DNA from: Bradyrhizobium sp. RD5-C2
Lineage (GTDB): Bacteria; Pseudomonadota; Alphaproteobacteria; Rhizobiales; Xanthobacteraceae
NCBI RefSeq assembly: GCF_019972155.1
Contig: NZ_BOVL01000010.1
Location: 215,985-279,984, forward strand
DNA: 64,000 bases
Direction: 5' to 3'
The notes beneath the pieces are model-generated. The model was not told the DNA's origin, ran no database searches, and saw nothing but the letters and a program-made list of their open reading frames with translations. This document shows, in pieces, positions 18,202-26,194 of the stretch; positions within the stretch are counted from its first letter, which is position 1, and every line of letters begins with the position of its first letter. Position numbers and translations under genes: made by a program.

Positions 18202-19041
18202 ATGTCCGAGATGAAAGCAAAGCTCCGTCCGTTCAGGGATTATCCCGCAAAGCACTTCCGCTGGTCGACCGACGCCAGTGGCCGTGTCGCAACGATCACA
18301 CTGAACCGGCCGGACAAGAAGAATCCGCTGACCTTCGAGTCCTACGAGGAGCTGCGCGATCTCTTCACCAACCTCAAATACGCGTCCGACGTCCGTACCA
18401 TCGTGCTGACTGGTGCCGACGGCAATTTCTGCTCCGGCGGCGACGTGTTCGAGATCATCGAGCCGTTGACGCGGATGGCGATGCCGGACCTGCTCGCCTT
18501 TACCCGGATGACCGGCGAGGTGGTGCGGGCGATGCGCAAATGCCCGCAGATCATCGTCGCGGCGATCGACGGCATCTGCGCCGGCGCCGGCGCGATGCTG
18601 GCGCTGGCATCCGACCTGCGGCTGGCGACGCCGCTGGCCAAGACCGCGTTCCTGTTTACCCGCGTCGGGCTTGCCGGCGCCGACATGGGCGCGTGCGGAT
18701 TATTGCCACGCGTGATCGGGCAGGGCCATGCCGCCGATCTGCTCTATACCGGACGCGCGATGAGCGCCGACGAAGGTTTTGCGTGGGGCTTCCACAACCG
18801 CCTGGTGCCGCCGGCCGAGCTCGCTGCCGCCGCGCAAGAGTTGGCGCGCTCGCTTGGGGATGGACCGTGGTTCGCACATGGCGTGACGAAAACGATGTTC
18901 AACCAGGAATGGGCGATGGGCGTCGACGAGATGATCGAGTCCGAAGCGCAGGCGCAGGCGATCTGCATGGTGACCGGCGATTTCCGCCGCGCCTTCGAGG
19001 CCTTCGCCGCCAAGCAGAAACCCGCTTTCGAGGGCAATTGA
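18202..19041 (+). CDS. Enoyl-CoA hydratase/isomerase family protein
   Basis: A 279-residue crotonase-fold protein. Oxyanion-hole segments are [15 protein letters not shown] (about residues 73-87) and [20 protein letters not shown]; a C-terminal helix with KPAFEGN ends it. ATG 18202 follows AAGGAA at 18190; an in-frame GTG at 18187 overlaps the SDR stop and is less likely. It is probably the hydratase of ring-opened or dearomatised CoA intermediates in the same operon. The residues aligned with the usual catalytic glutamates could not be assigned with certainty. Confidence 0.9.
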   Translation: MSEMKAKLRPFRDYPAKHFRWSTDASGRVATITLNRPDKKNPLTFESYEELRDLFTNLKYASDVRTIVLTGADGNFCSGGDVFEIIEPLTRMAMPDLLAFTRMTGEVVRAMRKCPQIIVAAIDGICAGAGAMLALASDLRLATPLAKTAFLFTRVGLAGADMGACGLLPRVIGQGHAADLLYTGRAMSADEGFAWGFHNRLVPPAELAAAAQELARSLGDGPWFAHGVTKTMFNQEWAMGVDEMIESEAQAQAICMVTGDFRRAFEAFAAKQKPAFEGN

Positions 19042-19042
19042 G

Positions 19043-19438
19043 ATGATCGAAATTCTGCAACCGGACGGATGGGCCAAGCCGATCGGCTATGCCAACGGCA
19101 TGGCCGCGCGCGGCAAACAGATCTTCATCGCCGGCCAGATCGGCTGGAACGGGCAATGCGTGTTCGAGAGCGACGATCTCGTGGCGCAGATCGGCCAGAC
19201 CCTGCACAACATCGTCGCGGTCGCCGCCGCCGGCGGAGCCGGGCCCGAACACATCGTGTCGATGACCTGGTTCCTGCTCGATCGCAAGGAATACTCCGCG
19301 CGGCTGAAGGAGATCGGCGCCGTCTATCGCGACGCGATCGGCCGGCGCTTTCCGGCGATGACCGCGATCCAGGTTGCGGGCCTGATCGAGGACCGCGCCA
19401 AGGTGGAAATCCAGGCCATCGCCGTGGTGCCGGATTAA
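19043..19438 (+). CDS. Rid (YjgF/YER057c/UK114) family protein
   Basis: A 131-residue Rid-fold protein that starts one base after the hydratase stop. Motifs include GQIGWNGQCVFESDDLVAQI, VSMTWFLLDRKEYS and the C-terminal VEIQAIAVVPD. Its operon partner's product, in the Azoarcus pathway, is a 2-amino enone, so enamine hydrolysis is a logical role. However, where RidA has its catalytic arginine (VARLP), this protein reads VAGLI, so it may belong to a Rid subgroup without RidA-type deaminase activity. Last gene of the operon. Confidence 0.9.
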   Translation: MIEILQPDGWAKPIGYANGMAARGKQIFIAGQIGWNGQCVFESDDLVAQIGQTLHNIVAVAAAGGAGPEHIVSMTWFLLDRKEYSARLKEIGAVYRDAIGRRFPAMTAIQVAGLIEDRAKVEIQAIAVVPD

Positions 19439-19456
19439 CGACGATGCCGGATCGTC

Positions 19457-19558
19457 CGTCATCCTGAGGAGCCGCGAAGCGGCGTCTCGAAGGATGCACG
19501 GCCCGGCTGGTGGCCGTCGACCCTTCGAGACGCGCGTTCCGCGCTCCTCAGGGTGACG
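19457..19558. repeat. Palindromic intergenic repeat, family 3 (CGTCATCCTGAGGA type)
   Basis: The left arm CGTCATCCTGAGGAGC and right arm GCTCCTCAGGGTGACG pair, as do TCTCGAAGG and CCTTCGAGA inside. It occupies most of the 279-base gap between the Rid gene and the FAD monooxygenase gene and may act as a transcription end for the operon. No other feature was seen there apart from the GGAGTAAGGG site before 19718. Confidence 0.85.
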
Positions 19559-19717
19559 GGGATGGATTGGAGTTCGCTGAAGCAATGTTAAGCCTAAGCT
19601 CAATCATCGCCCGCCGGCCCAAGTCCCGGGCGACAAACCCGCTTGCGGCCGGACAAAGGGCCGTGCGACCTTAGGCGAAAGCGTAAGAACGTCCTGTTGT
19701 GAGTGGAGTAAGGGACG

Positions 19718-20959
19718 ATGAAGGCGATTATCGTCGGAGGCGGAATCGGAGGCCTCACCACTGCGCTGATGCTGCGCTCGCGCGGCATCAGTTGCGAGCT
19801 GTACGAGCAATCGGAGACGATCCGCGAGCTCGGTGTCGGCATCAACACACTGCCGCATGCGATCCGCGAGCTGGCGGGGCTCGGCCTGCTCGACAAGCTC
19901 GACGAGGTCGCGATCCGGACCTTTGAGCTGTTCTATTTGACGCGGCATGGCCAGCAGGTCTGGCACGAGAAGCGCGGGCTCGATGCCGGCCACGACGTGC
20001 CGCAATTCTCTGTTCATCGCGGCCGCCTGCAGGGCGTGATCCATCAGGCGGTGATCGATCGGCTTGGTGCCGATGCGATCCGCACCGGGTGCCGGCTCGG
20101 CTCCTTTACGCAGGATGAGGGCGGCGTGTCCGCGTATTTCTTCGATCGCAGCGGCAGCCATGTCCACACTGCGCGCGGCGACATCCTGATCGGCGCCGAC
20201 GGCATCCATTCCAAGGTGCGCGAGATGCTGTTTCCGGATGAGGGCGGGCCGTGCTGGAACGGGCTGATGCTGTGGCGCGGCGCGACCGATTGGCCGGCTT
20301 TCCTGACCGGCCGTTCGATGATCATCGCCGGCGGGCTGAACGCCAAGGCCGTGATCTATCCGATCGCGCCGGGATCGAGCCCGGCGAGCCGCCTCACCAA
20401 CTGGGCGGTGCTGGTGCGGATCGGCGACGGCTCTTCGCCGCCGCCGCGGCGCGAGGGCTGGTCCAATCTCGGCCGTCGCGACGAGATGATGCCCTATGTC
20501 ACTGGTTTCACCATCCCGCAGGTCGACTTCGCCGGCCTGATCAACGCGACGCCGGAGTTCTGGGAGTATCCATGCTGCGACCGCGATCCGCTGCCTTATT
20601 GGTCGAGCGGCCGCGTCACGCTGCTCGGCGACGCCGCGCATCCGATGTATCCGGTTGGTTCGAACGGCGCGTCGCAGGCCATTCTTGATGCGCGGTGCCT
20701 CGCCGACATGCTGGCGCGGGCCGAGCATCCGCGCCAGGCGCTGGCGGCCTATGAACGGCAGCGGCTGCCGATGACCGCCGACATCGTCGCCTCCAACCGC
20801 CGCGGCGGCCCGGAGGGCGTGATAGACGCCGTCGAGCAGCTCGCGCCGCAGGGCTTTACCGACGTCGACACCATCCTGAATTACGAAGCGCGCGAGGCGA
20901 TCGTGCGCGGCTATGCCGCGAAGGCCGGCTTCGCCGCGCGCGTGGTGGCGCGGCAGTAG
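19718..20959 (+). CDS. FAD-dependent aromatic monooxygenase (PhzS/salicylate hydroxylase-like)
   Basis: A 413-residue class A flavoprotein monooxygenase. It has the dinucleotide motif MKAIIVGGGIGGLTTALMLR at the start, the arginine in QFSVHRGRLQGVIHQAV, ADGIHSKVREMLFP (DG motif) and LLGDAAHPMYPVGSNGASQA (GD motif). Closest in appearance to PhzS-like flavin-dependent oxidoreductases and salicylate/3-hydroxybenzoate hydroxylases. A GGAGTAAGGG site precedes ATG 19718. Its place beside the aryl-CoA operon suggests ring hydroxylation of a related aromatic acid, but the substrate cannot be read. No operator dyad was seen directly upstream. Confidence 0.9.
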   Translation: MKAIIVGGGIGGLTTALMLRSRGISCELYEQSETIRELGVGINTLPHAIRELAGLGLLDKLDEVAIRTFELFYLTRHGQQVWHEKRGLDAGHDVPQFSVHRGRLQGVIHQAVIDRLGADAIRTGCRLGSFTQDEGGVSAYFFDRSGSHVHTARGDILIGADGIHSKVREMLFPDEGGPCWNGLMLWRGATDWPAFLTGRSMIIAGGLNAKAVIYPIAPGSSPASRLTNWAVLVRIGDGSSPPPRREGWSNLGRRDEMMPYVTGFTIPQVDFAGLINATPEFWEYPCCDRDPLPYWSSGRVTLLGDAAHPMYPVGSNGASQAILDARCLADMLARAEHPRQALAAYERQRLPMTADIVASNRRGGPEGVIDAVEQLAPQGFTDVDTILNYEAREAIVRGYAAKAGFAARVVARQ

Positions 20960-21000
20960 GTCTTTCAAGGAAGAGAAGCCCGGTCGGCGATCTCTAGATC

Positions 21001-21084
21001 GTCATTGCGAGGAGCGTAGCGACGAAGCAATCCATCGTTCCGCGATCGCCGAACGACGGATTGCTTCGCTTCGCTCGCGATGAC
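21001..21084. repeat. Palindromic intergenic repeat, family 4 (GTCATTGCGAGGAGC type)
   Basis: Left arm GTCATTGCGAGGAGCG and right arm CGCTCGCGATGAC pair imperfectly; inner AAGCAATCC and GGATTGCTT are exact complements. It separates the convergent FAD monooxygenase and cupin genes and could serve as a bidirectional transcription end. Confidence 0.85.
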
Positions 21085-21095
21085 GGAGGAGCGTC

Positions 21096-21554
21096 CTACG
21101 CCGGCGGCGGCGGCAGGAAGTGGATGTTGTGCTCGGCGGCGAGCCGCACCACGTCATCCGGGTTCTGCTCCTTCATGTTGTGGATCGCCCAGAACAGGTC
21201 ATAGAGCCTGCGGGTCGGCGACACCCAGAACAGCGTCTTGGCCAACTGCTGCGACTTGTTGAAGATGCCGTGCGGCTTGCCCGCCGGCAGCCGCACCAGA
21301 TCGCCTGATGTGGCTGATTCATCGGCGCCGTCGAGCATGAAGTCGAGCTTGCCCTCGAGGATGTAGAGATACTCGTCCTGGTCGGGATGGATGTGCGGCG
21401 GAACGAAGGTGCCGGGCGGGAACGTGGCGTGCCAGGAGAACGAATGCTCGGTACGGCTCTTCGGCACATAGGTCTGGCCGAGGATGCTCCAGGAAATGCC
21501 CTGGATGCCGTCATTGGCTCGTGTGATGCCGGCGATCTCGTCTTTCATCGTCAT
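21096..21554 (-). CDS. Cupin domain protein
   Basis: A 152-residue single cupin. Metal-binding motif 1 is visible as PPHIHPDQDEYLYILEG (His, His, Glu at about residues 54-61) and motif 2 as RLPAGKPHGIFN. Such proteins may be dioxygenases, isomerases or sensors of aromatic or sugar ligands. AGGAGG lies 4 bases before ATG 21554 and 10 before ATG 21548, so either start is possible. It is 15 bases downstream of the LIV-type binding-protein gene and thus in its operon, within the anthranilate-related region. Function not assigned. Confidence 0.85.
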   Translation of the reverse strand: MTMKDEIAGITRANDGIQGISWSILGQTYVPKSRTEHSFSWHATFPPGTFVPPHIHPDQDEYLYILEGKLDFMLDGADESATSGDLVRLPAGKPHGIFNKSQQLAKTLFWVSPTRRLYDLFWAIHNMKEQNPDDVVRLAAEHNIHFLPPPPA

Positions 21555-21569
21555 GTTTCCTCCTGATCT

Positions 21570-22736
21570 TTACTTCGACGCGCAGTCCTTGGCGTAGCGA
21601 TCGCCATAGTTCGAAAACACCTTTTCGACGATCTCGGTCTGGAATTTACCGTCCGGCCGCTTCGCGACCTTGGTGAGGTAGAAATCCTGGATCGGATAGC
21701 CGTTGTTGTTGAACTTGAAGTTACCGCGCAGCGAGGTGAAGTCGGCCTTTCTCAGCGCCGCAGCGACCGCGTCCTTGTTGGAGAGGTCGCCCTTCACCGC
21801 CTTGACCGCGCTGTCGATCAACAGCGCTGCGTCATAGGCCTGCATGGCGTAGGTGCCGGGCACGCCCTTGTAGGCCGCCTCATAGGCGGCGACGAACTTC
21901 TTGCTCTGGGGATTGTCCAGATCAGGCGCCCAGTTCGCACCGCCGAACATGCCGACCGCGGCATCCTGCTGCGCGGGCAGGGTGGATTCGTCGACGGTGA
22001 AGGCGGAGAGCACCGGCACGGTCGCGCCGGCCTGCTTGTACTGCTTGACGAGGTTCACGCCCATGCCGCCCGGCATGAAGGTGAACAGCGCGTCCGGCTT
22101 CAGGGAGGCGATCTTGGAGAGCTCGGGCTGGAAATCCAGCGTGTTCATCGGCGTGTAGGATTCCTCGACGATCTCGCCTTTGTAGTCGAGCTTGAAGCCG
22201 GCGACGGAATCGCGGCCGGCCTGATAGTTCGGCACCAGCAGATAGACGCGCTTGTAGCCGCGGTCTTGCGCGACCTTGCCGAGGACTTCGTGCACCTGAT
22301 CGTTCTGGTACGACGTCACGTAGAAGAACGGGTTGCATTCCTTGCCGGCGTAGCTGGAGGGACCGGCATTCGGGCTGATCAGGAAAGTCTTGCTCTCGGT
22401 GACCGGGCGGTGGATCGCCTGCAGGATGTTGGAAAAGATCGGGCCGACCACGAAATCGACCTTGTCGCGCTCGAGCAAGCCGCGGACCTTGACCACGGCG
22501 CCGTCGGGCTTGAGCTCATCGTCGGCGTTGACGATCTCGATCTCGCGGCCGGCCATCTTGCCGCCGAGATCCTTGACCGCGAGCGCAAACCCGTCGCGGA
22601 CCTGCTGGCCAAGCGCTGCGGCCGGACCGGAGGTTGTTACCAGCACGCCGATCTTGATCTTCTCCTGCGCGGTCGCCGGGGTCACTGCGATACCCAGCAG
22701 CGCCGCCAGTCCCGCGAGCTTCGTCAAATGTTTCAT
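21570..22736 (-). CDS. LIV-type ABC transporter substrate-binding protein (orphan)
   Basis: A 388-residue periplasmic binding protein. Signal peptide residues 1-23 (ending ATAQ), then EKIKIGVLVTTSGPAAALGQ, the family loop VGPIFSNILQAIHRPV, and the C-terminal FKFNNNGYPIQDFYLTKV. ATG 22736 follows a GGGGGA site; a longer in-frame extension upstream lacks coding character and would run into the operator region. No transporter core genes are adjacent. Divergent from the MarR gene over two copies of the operator dyad, so uptake of the aromatic acid (or kynurenine/anthranilate) under MarR control is inferred. Confidence 0.92.
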   Translation of the reverse strand: MKHLTKLAGLAALLGIAVTPATAQEKIKIGVLVTTSGPAAALGQQVRDGFALAVKDLGGKMAGREIEIVNADDELKPDGAVVKVRGLLERDKVDFVVGPIFSNILQAIHRPVTESKTFLISPNAGPSSYAGKECNPFFYVTSYQNDQVHEVLGKVAQDRGYKRVYLLVPNYQAGRDSVAGFKLDYKGEIVEESYTPMNTLDFQPELSKIASLKPDALFTFMPGGMGVNLVKQYKQAGATVPVLSAFTVDESTLPAQQDAAVGMFGGANWAPDLDNPQSKKFVAAYEAAYKGVPGTYAMQAYDAALLIDSAVKAVKGDLSNKDAVAAALRKADFTSLRGNFKFNNNGYPIQDFYLTKVAKRPDGKFQTEIVEKVFSNYGDRYAKDCASK

Positions 22737-22887
22737 GTCTTTCCCCCAACCACCGGCTTGCTGCCCTTGTCTCAGCCTCATTGACCTCAGCTTAGTCTGA
22801 CGCGCGCGACCGCTGCAAGCGATGTGGCATTGCGTCAGGGCAAACGCCGCGCCCCATGCAGGCGCTGCACATGCAAGCGTCGCGCCA

Positions 22888-22909
22888 ATTGCTTGAAGTT
22901 TAAACAAAT
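22888..22909. promoter_or_regulatory. MarR-type operator dyad (copy 2)
   Basis: ATTGCTTGA-AGTT-TAAACAAAT matches copy 1 (14964-14985) at 16 of 22 positions and is itself a dyad (TTGCTT/AAACAA). It lies 152 bases before the binding-protein ATG. Copy 3 starts exactly 80 bases to the right. Confidence 0.6.
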
Positions 22910-22967
22910 TACCGATCGACCGGGAGTTTCGGGCAGGATTCGCAATTGTCCTTGCGGCGCAGCGCGA

Positions 22968-22989
22968 ATTGCTTGAAGCTCAAAGCAAT
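22968..22989. promoter_or_regulatory. MarR-type operator dyad (copy 3)
   Basis: ATTGCTTGA-AGCT-CAAAGCAAT: the arms ATTGCTT and AAGCAAT are exact complements and the site shares ATTGCTTGAAG with copy 2. It ends 40 bases before the MarR start codon, a suitable place for autorepression. Confidence 0.65.
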
Positions 22990-23028
22990 CGGTCCGACCG
23001 AAACCCGGCGCGGAGGCACGATCGCCGC

Positions 23029-23523
23029 ATGAACCTCGATTCCGAAACCAAAGCCGTCGAACTGCCCGACGATCATGGCACCGAGCTCAGGCTGTGGCTG
23101 CGTCTTTTGACCTGCACCACGCTGATCGAAAGCGAGGTGCGCAGCCAATTGCGTGAGAAGTTCGATGTCACGCTGCCGCGCTTCGACCTGATGGCCCAGC
23201 TCGACAAGGTCTCCGACGGCATGACGCTGTCGGACCTGTCGAAGCGGATGATGGTGTCGAACGGCAACGTCACCGGGTTGGTCGAGCGGCTGGTCGAGTC
23301 CGGCCATCTCGATCGCCGCACTTCGGAGACCGACCGCCGCGTGCAGTTCATCCGGCTGACCAAGCTCGGCCGGGCCGAATTCCGCAAGATGGCGACCGAG
23401 CACGAGAAATGGATCGCCGATATCTTCGGCGACCTGTCGCCGAAGGATATCCGCGAATTGATGCGGCTGCTCGCCAAGGCCAAGGGCTCGGCCCAGCGCT
23501 CCGCCAAAGCGAGGACCGCTTAA
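23029..23523 (+). CDS. MarR family transcriptional regulator of the aryl-CoA genes
   Basis: A 164-residue MarR protein with the winged helix at about residues 52-115: LTLSDLSKRMMVSNGNVTGL-type recognition helix (here MTLSDLSKRMMVSNGN), then LVESGHLDRRTSETDRRVQF (wing). ATG 23029 has GGAGG 12 bases upstream; an in-frame codon at 22969 would lie inside operator copy 3. MarR regulators of aromatic acyl-CoA pathways (BadR, CouR, FerR types) respond to aryl-CoA thioesters; by analogy this one may sense the CoA ester made by the ligase at 24514. The four dyads make it the likely regulator of the whole cluster. Confidence 0.92.
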   Translation: MNLDSETKAVELPDDHGTELRLWLRLLTCTTLIESEVRSQLREKFDVTLPRFDLMAQLDKVSDGMTLSDLSKRMMVSNGNVTGLVERLVESGHLDRRTSETDRRVQFIRLTKLGRAEFRKMATEHEKWIADIFGDLSPKDIRELMRLLAKAKGSAQRSAKARTA

Positions 23524-23526
23524 GCC

Positions 23527-24342
23527 GTGAGCGAGATCGATTACGAGGTCGAATACAACAACCGCGCGCGGGTGCCGGAAAATCCGGCGCTGATGGCCGG
23601 CTGGGCGAGGGACTCCGCGGCCTATCGCGAGCAGCATCCGCCGCGGCGGCTGAGCTATGGTCCGGGCAGCCGCAACGTCATCGATCTGTTTGAGGGTGAT
23701 CGCGACGGGCCGCTGGTGGTCTTCATCCATGGCGGCTACTGGCAGGCGCTTGATGGCTCGTCGTCGAGCCACTGCGCGCGGGGCCTCAATGGTCACGGCA
23801 TCAGCGTTGCGGTGCCGAGCTACGACCTCTGCCCCAATGTCACTGTCGGCGACATCATCGGCGAGATGCGCGCGGCAACACGCGAACTGGCGAAGCTCGG
23901 CCGGCCACTGGTCATGTCGGGACACTCCGCTGGCGGGCATCTGGCCGCATGCATGCTCGCGACCGATTGGCCGGCCTACGATGCGTCGCTGCCGGCGAAT
24001 CTGGTCAGGGCCGCTTACGCGATCTCCGGCCTGTTCGAGCTCGAGCCGCTGGTCGGCACCTCCATCAACAAGGCGCTTGGCCTTGACCGCGACGCAGCAA
24101 GGGCGGCGAGCCCGCTGCTCTGGAAAGCGCCCGCAGGCGCGACGCTCGATGCGATGGTTGGCGGCGCCGAGAGCGCCGAATATCACCGGCAGAGCCGAAC
24201 CATCGTGGACGTCTGGGGCAAAGCGGGCGTGGCAACGCGGTTCGGCACCGTGCCCAATGCCAATCATTTCACCGCGATCGCACCGCTCGCCGACCCGGAG
24301 TCGGAGATGGTCGCGCGGCTGAAGCAGCTCACGCAACTCTGA
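23527..24342 (+). CDS. Alpha/beta hydrolase, kynurenine-formamidase-like
   Basis: A 271-residue alpha/beta hydrolase. It has the oxyanion motif HGGYW (at about residues 70-74), the nucleophile elbow GHSAGGHLAA and a C-terminal catalytic His in NANHFT. HGGxW plus GHSAGGHL is characteristic of the arylformamidase branch, which turns N-formylkynurenine (or N-formylanthranilate) into the free amine. GTG start 4 bases after the marR stop. Its presence beside an anthranilate-type CoA pathway supports feeding of tryptophan/kynurenine-derived anthranilate into the route, though tryptophan dioxygenase and kynureninase are not in the window. Confidence 0.85.
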   Translation: MSEIDYEVEYNNRARVPENPALMAGWARDSAAYREQHPPRRLSYGPGSRNVIDLFEGDRDGPLVVFIHGGYWQALDGSSSSHCARGLNGHGISVAVPSYDLCPNVTVGDIIGEMRAATRELAKLGRPLVMSGHSAGGHLAACMLATDWPAYDASLPANLVRAAYAISGLFELEPLVGTSINKALGLDRDAARAASPLLWKAPAGATLDAMVGGAESAEYHRQSRTIVDVWGKAGVATRFGTVPNANHFTAIAPLADPESEMVARLKQLTQL

Positions 24343-24390
24343 GGTTTGCTGGCCCGCGCCATGTCTACGCGATTTCCACCCTTGCGCCAA

Positions 24391-24412
24391 ATTATTTTAA
24401 GTATAAAATGAT
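24391..24412. promoter_or_regulatory. MarR-type operator dyad (copy 4)
   Basis: ATTATTTTA-N4-TAAAATGAT is identical to copy 1 except one base. It lies about 100 bases before the CoA ligase ATG. A -35-like TTGCGC precedes it at 24382, weaker than the TTGACA at copy 1. Confidence 0.75.
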
Positions 24413-24513
24413 TGGCGGTCGGGACGCCGCCGGGCGTCCTCGATACTGGTTTTCTCGATGTTGATCTTGATGTTGGTCTTGGCCTTTCTGGATAGAAAGC
24501 GAGGGGCAATCGA

Positions 24514-26157
24514 ATGTCAGGTGAATTTCCCGGGCTCGGCCCATCCGGGCATGTCGACGATTTCGCGCGGCGCAATCTGCCGCCATCCGCGCAGTGGCCG
24601 CAGCTGCTGCTCGACCGGCCCGAATTCAGCTATCCCGATTATCTCAACGCCGCGGTCGAACTGACCGACCGCATCGTCGAGCAGGGCATGGGCGATCGCA
24701 TCGCGCTGATCGGCAATGGTCGCCAGCGCACCTACAAGGAATTGACCGACTGGTCGAACCGCCTGGCGCATGCGCTGGTGGAGAATTACGGCGTCAAGCC
24801 CGGCAATCGCGTCCTGATCCGCTCGGGCAACAACCCGGCACTGGTCGCGGCCTGGCTCGCGGCGACCAAGGCTGGCGCTGTCGTCGTCAACACCATGCCG
24901 ATGCTGCGCGCCGGCGAACTGGCCAAGATCGTCGACAAGGCCGAGATTGCGCTGGCACTGACCGACAGCCGCATCGCGGATGAGCTGGTAGCCTGCGCGA
25001 AGACCAGCAAATTCCTCAAGCAGGTCGTCAATTTCGACGGCACACAAAATCACGATGCCGAGCTCGACCGGATTGCGCTGAACAAGCCGGTCAAATTCGA
25101 TGCGGTGAAGACCGGCCGCGACGACGTCGCGCTGCTCGGCTTCACGTCGGGGACAACAGGCGAACCCAAGGCGACGATGCATTTCCACCGCGATCTCCTG
25201 ATTGTCGCGGACGGCTATGCCAGGGAAGTGCTCAAGGTGACACCGGACGACGTGTTCGTCGGTTCACCGCCGCTCGCGTTTACCTTTGGGCTCGGCGGGC
25301 TCGCGATCTTCCCGCTGCGCTATGGCGCCACCGCGACGCTGCTCGAGAACGCGGCGCCGAGCGAGATGATCCGGATCATCGAGACCTACAAGGCGACGAT
25401 CTGCTTCACGGCGCCGACCGCCTACCGGGCGATGATGGCCGCGATGGACAAGGGCGCCGATCTGTCGTCACTCCGGCTTGCCGTCTCGGCCGGCGAGACG
25501 CTGCCGGCGCCGGTGTTCGAGAGCTGGACTAAAAAGACCGGCAAGCCGATCCTCGACGGCATCGGCAGCACCGAGCTATTGCACATCTTCATCACCAACC
25601 GCACCGGCAGCGCCGTCGCCGGGACCACGGGCACGCCTGTTTCCGGCTACCAGGCGAAGATCGTCGACGAGGACATGAACGAGCTGCCGCCGGGCCAGGT
25701 CGGCAAGCTGGCGGTTCGCGGCCCGACCGGCTGCCGTTATCTCGCCGACTCCCGGCAGACCAAGTATGTGCGCGATGGCTGGAACATCACCGGCGATGCC
25801 TTCGTCAGCGACGAGAATGGCAGGCTGTCCTTCGTGGCGCGCGCCGACGACATGATCATCTCGGCGGGCTACAACATCGCCGGTCCCGAGGTTGAGGCGG
25901 CGCTGCTCGGACATCCTGATGTCGCGGAATGTGCTGTCATCGGCGCGCCCGACGAGGAGCGGGGGCAGATCGTCTCTGCCTTCATCGTGCTGAAGCAGGG
26001 CGCGCGCAGCGACGATGCCGAAGTCAAGGCGTTGCAGGATCACGTCAAGGCGACGATCGCGCCGTACAAATATCCCCGCGCGATCTCGTTTGTCGAAGCG
26101 TTGCCGAAGACCCAGACCGGGAAGATCCAGCGCTTCAAGCTCCGCGAAGCAAGCTGA
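24514..26157 (+). CDS. Benzoate-CoA-ligase family protein (probable 2-aminobenzoate-CoA ligase)
   Basis: A 547-residue acyl-adenylate enzyme: AMP-binding loop LLGFTSGTTGEPKATMHFHR (key SGTTGEPK), GIGSTELLHIFITN, GDAFVSDENGRLSFVARADD, and the C-terminal catalytic lysine region LPKTQTGKIQRFKL. The N-terminal 40 residues and overall length fit the benzoate/2-aminobenzoate-CoA ligase branch. The product would be the substrate of the monooxygenase/reductase at 15099; both genes have the same operator dyad upstream. GCGAGGGG precedes ATG 24514. The aromatic acid could also be benzoate or salicylate; the bifunctional monooxygenase favours anthranilate. Confidence 0.9.
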   Translation: MSGEFPGLGPSGHVDDFARRNLPPSAQWPQLLLDRPEFSYPDYLNAAVELTDRIVEQGMGDRIALIGNGRQRTYKELTDWSNRLAHALVENYGVKPGNRVLIRSGNNPALVAAWLAATKAGAVVVNTMPMLRAGELAKIVDKAEIALALTDSRIADELVACAKTSKFLKQVVNFDGTQNHDAELDRIALNKPVKFDAVKTGRDDVALLGFTSGTTGEPKATMHFHRDLLIVADGYAREVLKVTPDDVFVGSPPLAFTFGLGGLAIFPLRYGATATLLENAAPSEMIRIIETYKATICFTAPTAYRAMMAAMDKGADLSSLRLAVSAGETLPAPVFESWTKKTGKPILDGIGSTELLHIFITNRTGSAVAGTTGTPVSGYQAKIVDEDMNELPPGQVGKLAVRGPTGCRYLADSRQTKYVRDGWNITGDAFVSDENGRLSFVARADDMIISAGYNIAGPEVEAALLGHPDVAECAVIGAPDEERGQIVSAFIVLKQGARSDDAEVKALQDHVKATIAPYKYPRAISFVEALPKTQTGKIQRFKLREAS

Positions 26158-26194
26158 GAGCGGGGCGACGGCCGTGGCCGCCGCCCTCGATCGT

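Noticed and set aside
14584..21084. Possible CRISPR array from the repeated palindromes
   Set aside because: The repeats belong to different families, are single-copy at each place, and lack regular spacers or cas genes.
22909..24390. Minus-strand 493-codon frame over marR and the hydrolase
   Set aside because: Antisense to two recognisable genes; no motif and no ribosome binding site.
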